A DNA stretch of 64,000 bases, taken from Cyathus striatus. Lineage: Eukaryota > Basidiomycota > Agaricomycetes > Agaricales > Nidulariaceae. The translations under genes and the position numbers were made by a program. Below are positions 36,321 to 47,650 of the stretch, piece after piece (within the stretch, counting starts at the first letter, position 1; the number at the start of each line of letters is the position of its first letter). The notes beneath the pieces were generated by a model. It was given only the letters and a program-made list of their open reading frames with translations, was not told the origin of the DNA and did no database searches. The stretch covers positions 3,100,001-3,164,000 of the forward strand of contig JAOVFP010000009.1 in the NCBI GenBank assembly GCA_025738555.1, given 5' to 3'.

Positions 36321-36439
36321 TATTTACACTGTACCTAAGTTGTAGTACATATTATGCTTATTAGTATGTCTCTACTTTAGTCTATAAGTAATTATTATAA
36401 TTTGCCGCCTTCCACATAATCCTAATGTTTCAAAAAATA

Positions 36440-36780
36440 AAATGCTACGTGTTCTCTCGCTCTCGCTCTCGTGTGCCAAGTCACTTTCGTACTTGCACTT
36501 GCACTCACTCTCACATGCACTTTCGCACTCTCTCACTCTTGCGTGGTCTCAGGTGCTCTTGCTTTCTCACATACACAATCTCGCTCTTGCGCTCTCTCTT
36601 GCATACCCTGTTGCCCTCATTCACACACATCCTCTTGCACTCTCTCAATTGCACTTCCCGCTCATGCTTTCGTACCCTCTCGCTGTTGCACTGTCTCTGG
36701 CGTTCACACTCTCTTGCTCTTGCACGGTCTCTTGTGTACTCTTGATCTCTCACATGCACACAGTGTCTCACCGTACCCCT
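36440..36780 (+). repeat. CTCTCGCTCTTGCAC low-complexity tract
   Basis: Degenerate CTCTC/TTGCAC words extend over about 340 bp. Long frames in this stretch are compositional artefacts. The stretch 36321-36440 and the following 36860-37430 hold no recognised gene. Confidence 0.65.
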
Positions 36781-37429
36781 CTGCTGCTTCTACAACCAAA
36801 TTCTCTCAGAAAAGTCCCTTTATTTCTTCATAGTCCCTTGTCAGCTATATGTCGATAATTGTTACTATTATTTTAGTCATTGTATTTAGCTTGTAGAAAT
36901 ATAGAGTCATATATGTTTATTGGTAATCTATTGTGAGACAAGATCACCTAATTCCAAGCTATTCCCTCTTTATATGCAATTTATACTGTAAGAAACTACC
37001 TAATATTTGCCTAATACTACGACATAAGTGGGATGGTGTGATTAAATTATATTAATTCACAATTTAAATCACCTAAGTTCAAGCTAATCACTCCTTACTT
37101 CAATCTTTTTAGTCAAATTAAGTATGGGACCTCAGCTTATTTGCCTAAAACATCTAATGTTACTTTTTCCGACTAAATTTACCTTAAACCAAGCTTTTTT
37201 TAACATTAATAGTCTAAATTTGTAATATGGGCATTTCCTGATGTACTTGACATGGCTCTGAAATAATTGCAATTCATCATATGTCTGATAGATTTGTATT
37301 TCAGTATTTGGCATACAAAGAATCACCAAGGTAGTGGGCTGTGCTGCTTGTCGGCCCTATTCTTTACATATTAGCACTGTGAATTCGACGCCGACGTGTA
37401 TCTCGATGCATTAGATAGAGTAAGATTAA

Positions 37430-39065
37430 AGCTGTCCGTTTCGTCTTGCTATAATATCTGAATGTTGAGACCCGAGCGGGAATTCGATTAAATTGTTTCG
37501 ATCGGTACAACGATTCAAGATAAATATTCAGAGCCAGGAACATAAGACCGTATTGAACAGTTTTCTACTTATAACTGTAGTAATGTATACATTGTGTATT
37601 CACTAAAATTGTATGTAGTATTGAATTTACTATATAGCAAGCATGGAATGAGGGTGTGAGACGTAGTAGGGGTTAAAGTTCTTTTTCGTCTCGTATGTAT
37701 CAATGTTCAGACTCGAGCAAAAGATTTAATTAACGACCAAATTTTAACATTTCTTTATTGGTGCAACGATTCATGATCAATATTCAGAGATAGGAAGATA
37801 AGCCCATAATTGACCACTTGGTTTCATTACGGTGTTAACTTAGGGTTCTGTTGAAGCTTGACTGTGCAGAAAACTTTTTATTTTTGAAAGTCTGGGATGT
37901 TTACCCTAGTTCCGCGCCTGTGCAGATCTTTTTCCAAGGTTGTATAGATGTAGTTCAGGGGATAGAATCTGGTCGAGGGGGGTTACGTATAAGGAGTATT
38001 TGTATCCGGGTTCGAATCTCACAGTGGCAGATAATATATTGGTACTGAGAACGCTGTTCAGTGTCGGGCGGGATTTACGGTTTGATTAAGTTACTGAACT
38101 TGTGGGTCTTGTAGTTCGATTACGAACTTGAATAAAGAAAAGGAAAAAGGCCGTGTTGAAATATGTTTTTGGAGAAAATTTGACCGGAATGTAAGCCGTA
38201 CGCGGGCCATTGATGTGCGCATAGTTCAAGTTAGGTGGGTTACTTCAAGTTACGCATCCTTTGAGCTATTCGTACGAGGTGAAAAGTAATATACGATGTA
38301 ACATTTCAAGGATTTGGAAGTTGGAAGCAGTATGCACTGCCGTCGCGGTCAACTTGTAATACAAGTACTTACTATTTACAGTGAAAGAACCTATACGGAG
38401 TTTTGAAATTACCTATAGAAGTACGTTCGAAGTTATAAATAGGACTGTGAATTCGAAGCCTTCCTCGGTGATTTCATGTACATTACTCACGAAGCGGGAA
38501 ATTAAGACCAAGGTTTATATAGATAGAAAAAGGGTTCGTTCGAATCCCACAGCTTAGCTTATTTATATGATATTTATGGTTTGACTTGGAATGGCTGTTC
38601 AGACTCGGGCGGTGGATTAACGGTTTAGTTGGTTATAACAATAAGGGCGTGGGGATAAGTTACGCAAAGCTGGAAGTGTCTTTATGGAGCAGAATTGAAC
38701 GGTCTACCTAGTTCCTGTGCGCATGGATGAGGTTACATTAGGTTACTTGCTTATCCCTTGAGCTCTAATACGCGGTGAAAAGTCAATATATGTGATTATA
38801 TGTACAGTGTAAAAAGTTCACGTTCCCGCGTCAAGCACCCTGGTAATCTATTCGAATTACAGTCCGTTCATGCGCCGTGCGAGATGTTTATAAGTAATAG
38901 TAGAGAACTTTACGGGGTTTTGAAATTACATACCTACAGAACAAAGCTCGAATGTATTAATAGGACTGAAATCGAAGCTCACAGGGTCCTTATCACCTTC
39001 TAAATGCTATCCCTCCTCGGTGATTTTCATGTACACTGTATGAAGCGGGATGCTAAGACCGTCAG
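37430..39065 (+). repeat. Stacked tandem duplications carrying tRNA-derived (SINE-like) heads
   Basis: A segment near 37440-37560 is repeated at 37690-37815 (ATGTT.AGAC.CGAGC ... CAACGATTCA.GAT.AATATTCAGAG). A larger unit at about 37960-38520 is repeated at 38530-39065. The first unit has a perfect A box, TGGTCGAGGGG, near 37967 and a B box, GGTTCGAATCT, near 38012. The second keeps GTTCGAATCCC near 38538. Tails of both share GTTCAG.NTCGGGCGG. Diverged copies indicate old events. Confidence 0.6.
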
Positions 39066-39246
39066 ACAGGCTCAGAAGGGTCTTCTTTGATTCACCGCCC
39101 TTGGGCCTTGTGCTTCTTTTCTCCATATCGAAGAAGGAAGTGAGTGGTATACATCAAAAGAGATAGAAAGTACACAAACACCGACAAGAAGAGCAATGTA
39201 AAGTGAAAGAGCCGTTAAGCCGCGCTTCGTCCTCCCACACGGTGCA

Positions 39247-39460
39247 TCGGTACCGCACAAAAACAACACACCAACGATGTTCTGAATCGGCGCTGTACTT
39301 TAGAGTGCTTCTTATGATATGACCCCGCATGGCATGAGCAGCGATCTTCATTCTGGTACCGCAGGAAAACAACACCGACGATTTTCGGCGCTGTGCTTTA
39401 GGGAGTGCTTCTTATGATATAGAGTTGTACCCCGCATGATTATGATCTTCGTTCTGAAAT
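39247..39460 (+). repeat. About 110 bp tandem duplication upstream of rho1
   Basis: The block GGTACCGCA..AAAACAACAC...GGCGCTGT.CTTTAG..GTGCTTCTTATGATAT occurs twice in a row with small differences. Confidence 0.65.
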
Positions 39461-39731
39461 TTGAATATGCGGTGGGACAGATGTCCATAGCTACACTACG
39501 TCAGGGCGTAGCGCGTATCGTCTCCACTGTAATCTTAAAGTACATTCACAGGTACAGGTCACCACCCACACAGCATCGATAAGCATAAGCCAGGTACAAG
39601 GCTGTTCCCCAACCCGCCCGCCTAGCGGCCAACTCAATGCTATGTTGTGAGGGGGTGGCTGTCCACCAAACTCTAATGATTACGTAAAGATTTCACAAGC
39701 GACGCGTTTTCACTTTGATAGCTCGCGCGCG

Positions 39732-39738
39732 TATATAA
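39732..39738 (+). promoter_or_regulatory. TATA box and CT-rich leader of rho1
   Basis: TATATAA lies 109 bp upstream of the ATG and is followed by a pyrimidine-rich stretch (CCCCCTCTCTCGCTCC), a usual fungal core-promoter layout. Confidence 0.55.
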
Positions 39739-39846
39739 CCCCCCTCTCTCGCTCCTTTCTTTCGACCACTACATACTTTCAGTGACTATCGCTTCCCGAC
39801 CCCTTTCTTTTTTAACTCCCTCTTTGAATTTGAACTTTGCTTGAGA

Positions 39847-42154
39847 ATGTCGGAGATTAGAAGGAAACTGGTTATCGTTGGAGATGGAGCTTGTGGAAAG
39901 GTCTGTTTTTTCCGTGTTTTGAAGAGGGGGAACTGATAGTATGGATAGACATGCTTGTTGATTGTATTTTCAAAAGGAACATTTCCCGAGGTACGTTCTA
40001 TCTCCCCCTTCCCCTTTCTCCTTCTTACATGAAATAGGTATACGTACCAACAGTCTTCGAAAACTACGTAGCCGACATCGAAGTGGACTCCAAGCACGTC
40101 GAACTGGCGTTATGGGATACAGCTGGGCAAGAAGATTATGATCGCCTCAGACCCCTTTCGTACCCCGATTCGCATGTTATCCTGGTGTGCTTTGCGGTGG
40201 ATAGTCCGGATTCGTTGGAGAATGTTTTGGAGAAGGTGTGTCTTTTTGCGTCTTTTTGGTTTGAGAGGGGGAAGGGTGTTGGTTCTTCTTTCTTAGAGAC
40301 ACGTACTGATAAAATGAAAACAGTGGATAGGCGAAATATCGCATTTCTGCCCCGGCCTCCCCATCATCCTCGTCGGATGCAAGAAGGACCTGAGAAAGGA
40401 TCCCAGAGTGATTGAGGAGCTAAGGAAGGCAGGCGGAAGGCCTGTTACACCTGAGGAGGTGAGTTCTTTTTCTTTTTCCTCTCGTTTTTGGTTTTGGGGG
40501 GAGGTTGTTCATTGCCCGTTCGTTGGGCTTTATTTTCGTTACCGTTTTTCGCCCCGCCATCCTTTCATCGTGGTACTTCTTCTCCCTCCTTTCGAATCTC
40601 AGGCATTTGTTCAACGTTCTTTCTGCCTATCCGCGTTCCACATTCCTCTTTTGCGTTATCTTCCCTTCGTGTTCTCGTGGGGGAATATCCTCGGGAACAA
40701 ATCCGAACGTAGCGCGTCATGCATTCATGGTCGAGACTGGAGCGCTTTGGGCCAGGGTTCTCCTTCTTCTACTCCCTACCGCGACGGTTGGACATCCGAA
40801 AGATGCAGGGGTTTGGCTTGTTAGGGCGTATGAAGATCCGGCCGTTCGTCACGTTCGAGCCTGATACTTCGAGTGTGTTGCGGTCGCGGTAGCGCCTACT
40901 TTGTTCACGGGATGGGACAGTTGAATATCCGAGCGATGTGTTTCCGCGCTTGTTGGTGCTATCCCTCGAGCCTCTGGAGGTGTTTGTGACACGGGTGCCT
41001 CGGTGCTAAACGATTTCGTCAATTTGGGAGGTTCTGGCTTGCCAATATGCCTTGCTCGCTTTTGTTCTTCCCCATGCACCCGGCTCTGCATGCTCGCACG
41101 TTGTAGCTTCGAGCTTCGATCCTCGAGCGCTGATATCTAATATTTGATGGGGACAGCTACAGCGCTTGAGGCGTTGTCGGGGACAGCTTTCTTGGACGCC
41201 CGGGACGCTTGGGGTTGTGTGCGGATGCGGTGGTTTCGTGAGCGTTGGGATGTGTGGTGGTCACCTGCGGGCTGCCTTGTTCGCTTTTGCGTTTTCTCGT
41301 GCTGCTTCTTCCTCTTCTCGCACCGCACCACCAGTATCGTCACAACCTGGACTTTATCATGCACCTCTGAAGAAATGGACCTGCCTGCGTCGAGTATGAT
41401 ATGCTCGTATCGCACGCTGTAGCCTTGTGCAAGGCGATTGGGACGAGGGCTGCGGTTCGCGGGTACACGGTTCCTGCGCGTCGTTTGGAGCTGCTAGCGA
41501 GTATACGGTCTACAGGCGTATGTGGTGCTTTCTACCCTCTAGATCCCGTTAATGCTCGTCTGTATGTGCCTCTGGCTCGTGGGGCCTGGTATCCGTTTCT
41601 GACTGGAAATGTTCGTATGATGCGGACGGGGGTGGTAAAAGCTCACTTTGCTATCTCCGAGTTTCCGTGGTTCCGAACACGGCAGCGTGAAGGTTTCTAC
41701 CTCTTTCCACCCGTGTTCTGGCGCGGGGCTATAGTGTGTGTACTGTCGCAGCCGTATGCGATTGTCGTGTCTCGCTTCCAGTGTCCTTTACTTGTCCAAC
41801 TGGGACGTGCTTCATATCACAGTGACCGTTCGATCTTCGCCTACTAGGTGCTGGTGGTGCAGGTGTCCATAGTGCTCACGGCTCATTCCTACACTCGCTC
41901 GTTTCTTTTACGATTTCATTCGTTCACACATTTTATTCGTTCTTCTTCCTTTTTCCCTCCTCTCCTCTCAAATTCATACTAACCACCTTCCTTAGGGCAT
42001 GGCAGTATCCAAAAAGATAGGCGCAAAGCACTACCTCGAGTGCTCAGCGCGCACGGGCGAGGGCGTGCGCGAGGTGTTCCAGTACGCTACACGTGCTGCA
42101 CTACTTACGAGGACGAAGAAAGGCGGGAAAGGCAAGGGTTGTGTTGTTATTTAA
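39847..42154 (+). CDS. rho1: Rho1-type small GTPase
   Basis: Five exons: 39847-39900, 39949-39990, 40038-40235, 40324-40458 and 41996-42154, giving 195 residues in a continuous frame. The protein starts [20 protein letters not shown] (P-loop), then [14 protein letters not shown] (switch I), [19 protein letters not shown] (switch II), VGCKKDLR for guanine specificity, the ECSAR loop, a Lys/Gly-rich polybasic tail and a CVVI box for geranylgeranylation. Rho1 is a membrane-anchored switch that activates beta-1,3-glucan synthase and the protein kinase C cell-wall pathway and controls actin polarity. The length and all G-box motifs are complete, so it should be functional. Introns 1-3 are 48, 47 and 88 bp, whereas intron 4 is 1537 bp. 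Core sequence and tail favour Rho1 over other Rho paralogues. Confidence 0.95.
40459..41995 (+). other. 1537 bp intron 4 of rho1
   Basis: Bounded by GTGAGT and CCTTAG, with the flanking exons joining in frame (PVTPEE / GMAVSKK). It is CpG-rich and contains several open frames, the longest at 41401-41847 (148 codons), none with recognised domains. Either an old insertion, a nested non-coding RNA or a regulatory intron. Confidence 0.85.
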
Positions 42155-42377
42155 CGTATGGTTTGAGAACTTTACGGTGAAGGAGGTTAATTGTGGGACG
42201 GGTTAAGGGGGCTGCATAAAATCAATGTCCTTATGAACTTTTCTCTAGTTTTTTCTTATTTACTTTTTTTCTGGTGGTTATATATTTGTTCGTCATGAAT
42301 TCAACTGCGTTGTAATGAAATACCGCTTAGAATTGCATTAAGGTTAATAAACAAATAGGCCATTAAAAGAAATAATC

Positions 42378-42458
42378 GACGCCAGCAGGATTCGAACCTG
42401 CGCCCTCAAAGAGGAACAGATTTCTAATCTGTCGCTGTAACCACTTAGCTATAGCGCC
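42378..42458 (-). tRNA. tRNA-Ser (AGA)
   Basis: The minus-strand 81-nt sequence folds as a class II tRNA. GGCGCTA pairs with TGGCGTC in the acceptor stem. The anticodon stem ACAGA/TCTGT encloses TTAGAAA with anticodon AGA. There is a variable arm, and the T arm is GCAGG-TTCGAAT-CCTGC. A box TAGCTAAGTGG and B box GGTTCGAATCC are intact. No intron; CCA is not encoded. It lies 224 bp downstream of rho1, convergent with it. Confidence 0.93.
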
Positions 42459-42529
42459 GTTAGCATATTTGAATGTGTGCAGTTGTTAACGTGACTCTGA
42501 AGCCGTGGTGAAGCAAATGTTTCGGTGAC

Positions 42530-42850
42530 CAGGGAATTCATGTACGGACGTATACAGCGGAATTCACCGGTTTATTTGACTACTTAATGTGTCATTTGTT
42601 ACCGGTTCCCTGCACATCCTTCGAAGCTTCGAGTACTTGGTTGATTTTATCTCTTTCTTGGAGTGACTCTGCCATGATTGATGCAAACACGTTGAAGAGG
42701 CGGTAAGTCGGTTGGGTGTACCTAAACAAAGACAAAATGTGCGAGTCGTCGAGACGTCCATCCGACTAGGGTGTTCTAAGGTGAGAAGGAAGGAGCCAGA
42801 ATGGTAAAATGAGAGTTTTGCAACGCAACGAGAGAGATAGAACTTCAATA
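42530..42850 (-). repeat. Dispersed repeat copy A, possibly a short coding segment
   Basis: The minus strand reads ATGGCAGAGTCACTC... giving MAESLQERDKINQVLEASKD and ending at a TGA after GTGNK, behind a plausible intron acceptor (TTTGTTTAG). Related, CpG-poorer copies lie at 51180-51330, 51480-51600 and 63290-63380, sharing the KINQVL-type stretch and the TACCGGTTCCC / TTGGTTGATTT words. Either the end of a small gene with decayed copies, or a non-coding repeat. Function not recognised. Confidence 0.4.
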
Positions 42851-42889
42851 CGAAGTTCTCATCAGCAAAACATGCATAGCTTTCCCATG

Positions 42890-43080
42890 TCTTTAGGCGT
42901 CTTTAGAAAGACGAAAAAGACCTAAAATACTCATAAGTACTGAAAATGACCAAAGATTCTACGGTCTTTAAAAGCTAGGTCCATTTGCATTTAGAGCATA
43001 GTCTTGACTTTTATAGGTCTTTTAACGACATCTTGTATTTTGAAAGACATGCACGATATCCAAAGACTACATTAAATGCC
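42890..43080 (+). repeat. Dispersed AAAGAC/GTCTTT palindromic repeat, copy 2
   Basis: Aligns with the copy at 17378-17580 in the same order of blocks: GTCTTTAGGCGTCTTTAGA, TAAAATACTCATA, AAAGCTAGGTCC and TCTTTTAACG. Confidence 0.6.
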
Positions 43081-43914
43081 ATTTATCATGCTGTAATTAT
43101 CTCACTCAGGTAAGAATAGATTCAAAAAAAATCGATAAAATGTACTATATACAAGCAACTATAGCTAATTAATCATCGGGCCAGATAACACACGAGAAGA
43201 TTTATCCTTAAACCTGTACCTACTACCCGGGATCTCCTTTGATCCGGTGACATAGCGAAATGCATAGAGTCTATCGAAATTTCCAGTTATACAATAAAGC
43301 ACGCAAGAGATTTTTTTTACATCACCGATATGATCACCGCTCCAAGTCCTCTTTAGCATTTGGGTGCCTCGATTAGATCCTATACACATAGCTTAAATGA
43401 ACATAACTATGAGACTGATAGCATAACACATACCTGTTTCATTCATCTATCTAGCCTTTTCACGATGTTGCCTCATCTGTCCATTGCATTTAAAATGGTC
43501 AACATTTCGGGTTGGTCCTAAACGACCTTCAAGCCAGTAGCATATGCTTTATGTGACAAGCAGGGATGTAGACCAACCAAAGTACACATCTTGAAGCAAG
43601 AGGTTTTGGCTGAGCAGCACCATGGTGAGAACGGAAATAGCACACCCGATAACAGTATCTCTAGCAGCTGGGAACAAACTTGACGACAGCACCTTCAACC
43701 GTGGGCAACAGACAGCTTAACGAATACACAGAACAGATCCAAAAACTAAAAGGCAGGCTTGAAAGTTGTGTACTACAGTCCAGCAAGCTTCAGATGGGAA
43801 CACGAAGGGGGGGGTGGGCAAAGCATAGGCACAGGTCAGAGTGGGGGTTGTGAGTCGCGAGAACATCGGACGGGGATTCACAGGGTACCCAGTATTCTAT
43901 TGAGACTTAAAACT
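43081..43914. other. No recognised gene
   Basis: A minus-strand frame at 43165-43389 (74 codons) has gene-like composition but no family features. Confidence 0.4.
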
Positions 43915-45267
43915 GGGGGTGCACAACGCTCTCACATGGCTGGTGACGTGACGGTCACGCTATGTGACTAAAAGTGTCACAAATCTTGACCCAGCTCTGT
44001 TCTTCGCATTTCCTGGGTGTTTCTTTATGCTTTTCTTTGCTCTTTTCACTCCTACTTTAACTAATATTATGCTAGATGTGATAAATATATTATTTAATTG
44101 GTGTAATATGTATAAATTCCTATATTCTCTTATAACTACTGGTTAAAACAAGGTGACAGGCGTGACAACTTATATTAATCAATCAGGCGATTTTCCGAAA
44201 TAGGTTCTGCTGGTGGCTGTGCCTTATGTGGTTGGTTTCAGAACTTGTTTCTCAAATAACTTTCTGAGATCACATTGTATTGCTATAGTTTATAGAGCAA
44301 AATTGCACTATTATATTGTTTAAATAATTTTATCTATACAGAATTTTATTAAAAGTCCTGTATGTATGGGAACCCATTATTATACATACCCAAATTACAT
44401 GTTACAGTTGCTGAATCAAAAATCTAGCCTGATATGATTATTGGCACAAAAAATTAGTGTAATTTCGCTCTATAAACCATAGTCTTATGTTCACTCCTTC
44501 AAAAGTTATTAAAGAATGAAAATCACAGCTATATAGTTAATAGGCATTTGGATATAAGTTTGGCCAATTCAACATTATTACATGCACAAAAACCTATACA
44601 GCCTATACAAATAATCTATTATAAACTGTACTTAATGTGTAGTTCATATATACATGATAATGGAATATTTGTGTTGAGCAATCGATCACACATGGTGTTG
44701 TTTGATGTCTAACCTGTGGCTGTGCCTCTGAGCTATGGGAGTGAGAACTTATACCTTATAACTTTACGGAATCGCATCATAAATATATGATTTATAGAGC
44801 AAATTTGTACTATTCATCGATGCGGAAAATTCGTATTAACCAGAATTTTAATATCATGATTGTAAGTATGAGATAATGCACCAATACCTGTCATATTAAT
44901 ATGTTACAGCACCTTAATTAAAAATCCGGCTAATAGCAATTGTAGGCATCATAAAATAGTGCAATTTGCTCTATTATATATGTTCTGAAGTGTTCTCATT
45001 CAAAAGTTATAAGAGGATGAAGTTTGAGTACCTAATTGATGTGATTTTTGGCAGGGGTTTGATGCCTCCAGCAATATCCAGCACATTTTAACAAAAAAAA
45101 ACATCATACAATCATAGATAATGTATTTTTATTATGATGTGACACAAAAGAGCTAGCTAAAGTGTGTTGAGTGAGGAACGAGAGCAGTGGGTCAGTAGAA
45201 TTTAGGGGCATGCGTGACAGATGTCACAGATCATGTGAGTCACACTTTGCGGGCATTGTGCACCCCC
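43915..45267. mobile_element. 1353 bp non-autonomous DNA element with nested inverted repeats
   Basis: The ends GGGGGTGCACAACGC (left) and GCATTGTGCACCCCC (right) are inverted with one mismatch, at a CpG/CpA site. Sub-terminal GTGACG/CGTGAC words occur at both ends. The flanks share TTAAAA (CTTAAAACT before, ATTAAAATG after). Inside are two tandem copies (about 44250-44515 and 44740-45020), each bounded by long imperfect inverted arms containing TTTATAGAGCAAA and its complement. No coding capacity. The superfamily is uncertain. Confidence 0.6.
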
Positions 45268-45908
45268 ATTAAAATGGAGATTGAAAAGTTGTGTCTCGAC
45301 TCAAGTCTTGACCGGTGCTTGCTTCGTACTCAATTCCTTGGGCCAAGAGTTCGCTAGAAGGGTTGGGGCGGATCGAGTTCTGCAAGAAAGGCCATAAGTA
45401 TACATCTTAACTTGAATCATTGATTGTGTGTGCGTTGTGAAGAATTCCCCAAGTATGCAACTGAACTTGAATGTGTGTTTGCTGTGAAACTAGTGATTTT
45501 TGAAGGCCGTGTTGCAGGATAATTACCTCATTTCGAAAGCCTGTTCAACCCACCCCATCACACAGTGTATTATATGTGCTTATGTAAGCATGGCCTCATT
45601 TCTTGAAGTTCAAGTTACTAACTTGCACTAGGCCAATCAGTGGACAACGAGCATATTCATTATGGGCCATGACGCTGTTATGAAGTGTCACAGGTGGCTG
45701 ACACTAGCATTTGAATTATGGGTGTGTCGATGCTCATTTCTATTGCAGTCGTCCCAACTCAATTTCCTTGGTGTTGGTCTGCAATTCATACTAGCTTTGA
45801 CTCATTTCAATAGAGTCCACCAATCAGAACACGGCTCGAGGGAGAAATAAAGCTGAGGTTCTCAGCCCTCTTTTTCTCCTGTCGTGTTGCAGATCATCAC
45901 TTACACTA
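45268..45908. other. Upstream flank of the DIRS/Ngaro-like element
   Basis: No recognised gene. It could contain the left terminal repeat of the downstream element; a TTTTTCTCCTGTCGTGTTGC stretch at 45870-45890 resembles an LTR-type boundary, but no second copy was found. Confidence 0.3.
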
Positions 45909-47650
45909 ATGCTGTCTCTTCCTCCAGCAACTAGATTTCGTGTTCTGTATCAGTTTACTGTCATACACTTTTTTATTATTATGACTCATGGCAACAAATC
46001 CCCTATGGAACAAGCACCAAGTGAGTCTCTCGATGATGGACTCACAGTCACAGAAATCGACTCCAGAACCCTCTTCACTGGCAGAACAACTCGGTCACAA
46101 AAGAAGCCGGTCAGAAGGGATATGCACAGTCAGGGTCTCGAGTACTGCAAGGCACCACGGCCCTCTCTGCTGCAGAGGATGGGGGAGGAACGCCCACCAG
46201 CACCATCCCTTATCACCCGTCTGGATCTGCCTCTGGAGTGCCTGAGTTCAGTGGGCGAGTACCAACTGGCACTGATCACACTGTCCCCTCCACTTCAGGA
46301 GTTGGAGCAGCTGGAGCAGTTACAGGAATCAGCTCATTTGAAAAATCTTACGGCCTCCCGGCCACTTCTGGAACGCCTGGCAGCAATGTCAAAATGGCCT
46401 CTTCAAAAAACCCTCGCCTCACTGGAGGCAGTACCAGAAAAGAAAATTCCACTCCCTCTGGAACAGTGACTCAGCCTCAGCCTAAGGGACTGTCTGGATT
46501 TCAGGGCAGAGCACACCAATCAACATGGCCAGGCTTTATTTTCAAACATGACTTGGTCAGCCAACTCAACCACTTCCTTGAACTCTTCAGGAAGGGGAAA
46601 CTCTCCAAATATCATGCTGTTGCAGCCTTTGGCCACATCCTCCCAGATTTCCAACCAGGAGATGACTCACCAGCAGACCAAGCCTTTGCTGTCTACATTT
46701 CAGAGCTCAATGATCATCAGCAACAAGAGCTTTCCTCCCAAAAACTCGGTGAAGCGTTCCTTAATCAATCGTTTGGACAACCTCCCCCCAACCACCAGTC
46801 CCCTCCTAACCCACCCAGATCACCCAGCTATAACAGTGACATCCATGACAGGGATCCACTCAACAATGAGGACACCCATATTGCTAAATGACAATGAGTC
46901 TCTGAGGAAAACTTCCCGTGGTACAATAACTATCTGGAGGAAGCGGATAAAATCCATCCTGATCTCATTAAGACCCAAGAACTCCTTGAAATGTATGTGC
47001 AGGATTTCAGCAAAGCACGACAATCCATTGTACGAACCTCCAACATTCCCCACTTCCCAGAATCAGAATGGGATAATGTTCTCAGAGGCAAAGCTATCAA
47101 TCTCGCCAATGTCTCAACTGGAATCTATGCCACTACAGGACCTACCCGTCGCACACAGCACATTGGAGACATTGAAATCACACTCCCAGGAACCTCTTCT
47201 TCAATGAAACAAATCTCTGATAGTGGAGAGTGGCACTCAGCTTGGCAGCTCTCCACTGAGGCCATGCTCCACACTTTCCCTCATCAATGCACAGAGCTCG
47301 CATTGTATGGATGTTATATTACCGGTCTGTTCAGAACTGTTGCCAATGACCTCAAAGTCGTTGCCTTCGACCAAGTGGCAAGACACTATGCTGAGACTCG
47401 ATGTGATGTCAGGCTCTGTGACTTCGATCACTTCTGCCAAATGGAATTCTCCTATCTCTCACCAGGTGGCGCCAACTATGAGGTTGGAAGCAGCAAAACG
47501 CAAACTGTGAAAACAAGCACAGGCCAAGTGAAATCCCAGGAGATATGTTGAAAATTTAATACATCCACCAGATGTGGATATAGAGGGAACCAATGCAGAT
47601 ATCAACACAAGTGTAGCAAATGTCTCCAGTCTGGGCATGGCATGGCAGAA
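45909..47650 (+). pseudogene. DIRS/Ngaro-like element, gag-like part with zinc fingers
   Basis: A Pro/Ser-rich N-terminal region is followed by a domain shared by agaric tyrosine-recombinase retroelements (YNNYLEEADKIHPDLIK, EMYVQDFSKARQSI, ESEWDNVLRGKAINL, EWHSAWQLSTEAMLHTFPHQ, ELALYGCYITGLF, HFCQMEFSYLSPGG). After an in-frame TGA at 47549 the frame continues as a CCCH-like finger (RCGYRGNQCRYQHKC) and a knuckle (CSKCLQSGHGMAEC). Frame breaks near 46230-46470 and a stop at 46889 also interrupt it. The fingers presumably bound element RNA. Confidence 0.7.

Noticed and set aside
36425..36858. Three overlapping 106-138 codon frames
   Set aside because: CTCTCG/TTGCAC low-complexity tract.
41401..41847. 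148-codon frame in rho1 intron 4 as an extra gene
   Set aside because: No domain or conserved motif; kept only as part of the unusual intron.
43165..43389. 74-codon minus-strand frame with gene-like composition
   Set aside because: No recognised family and no splice partners.
46820..47053. Minus-strand frames inside the DIRS/Ngaro-like element
   Set aside because: Shadows of the plus-strand gag-like frame.
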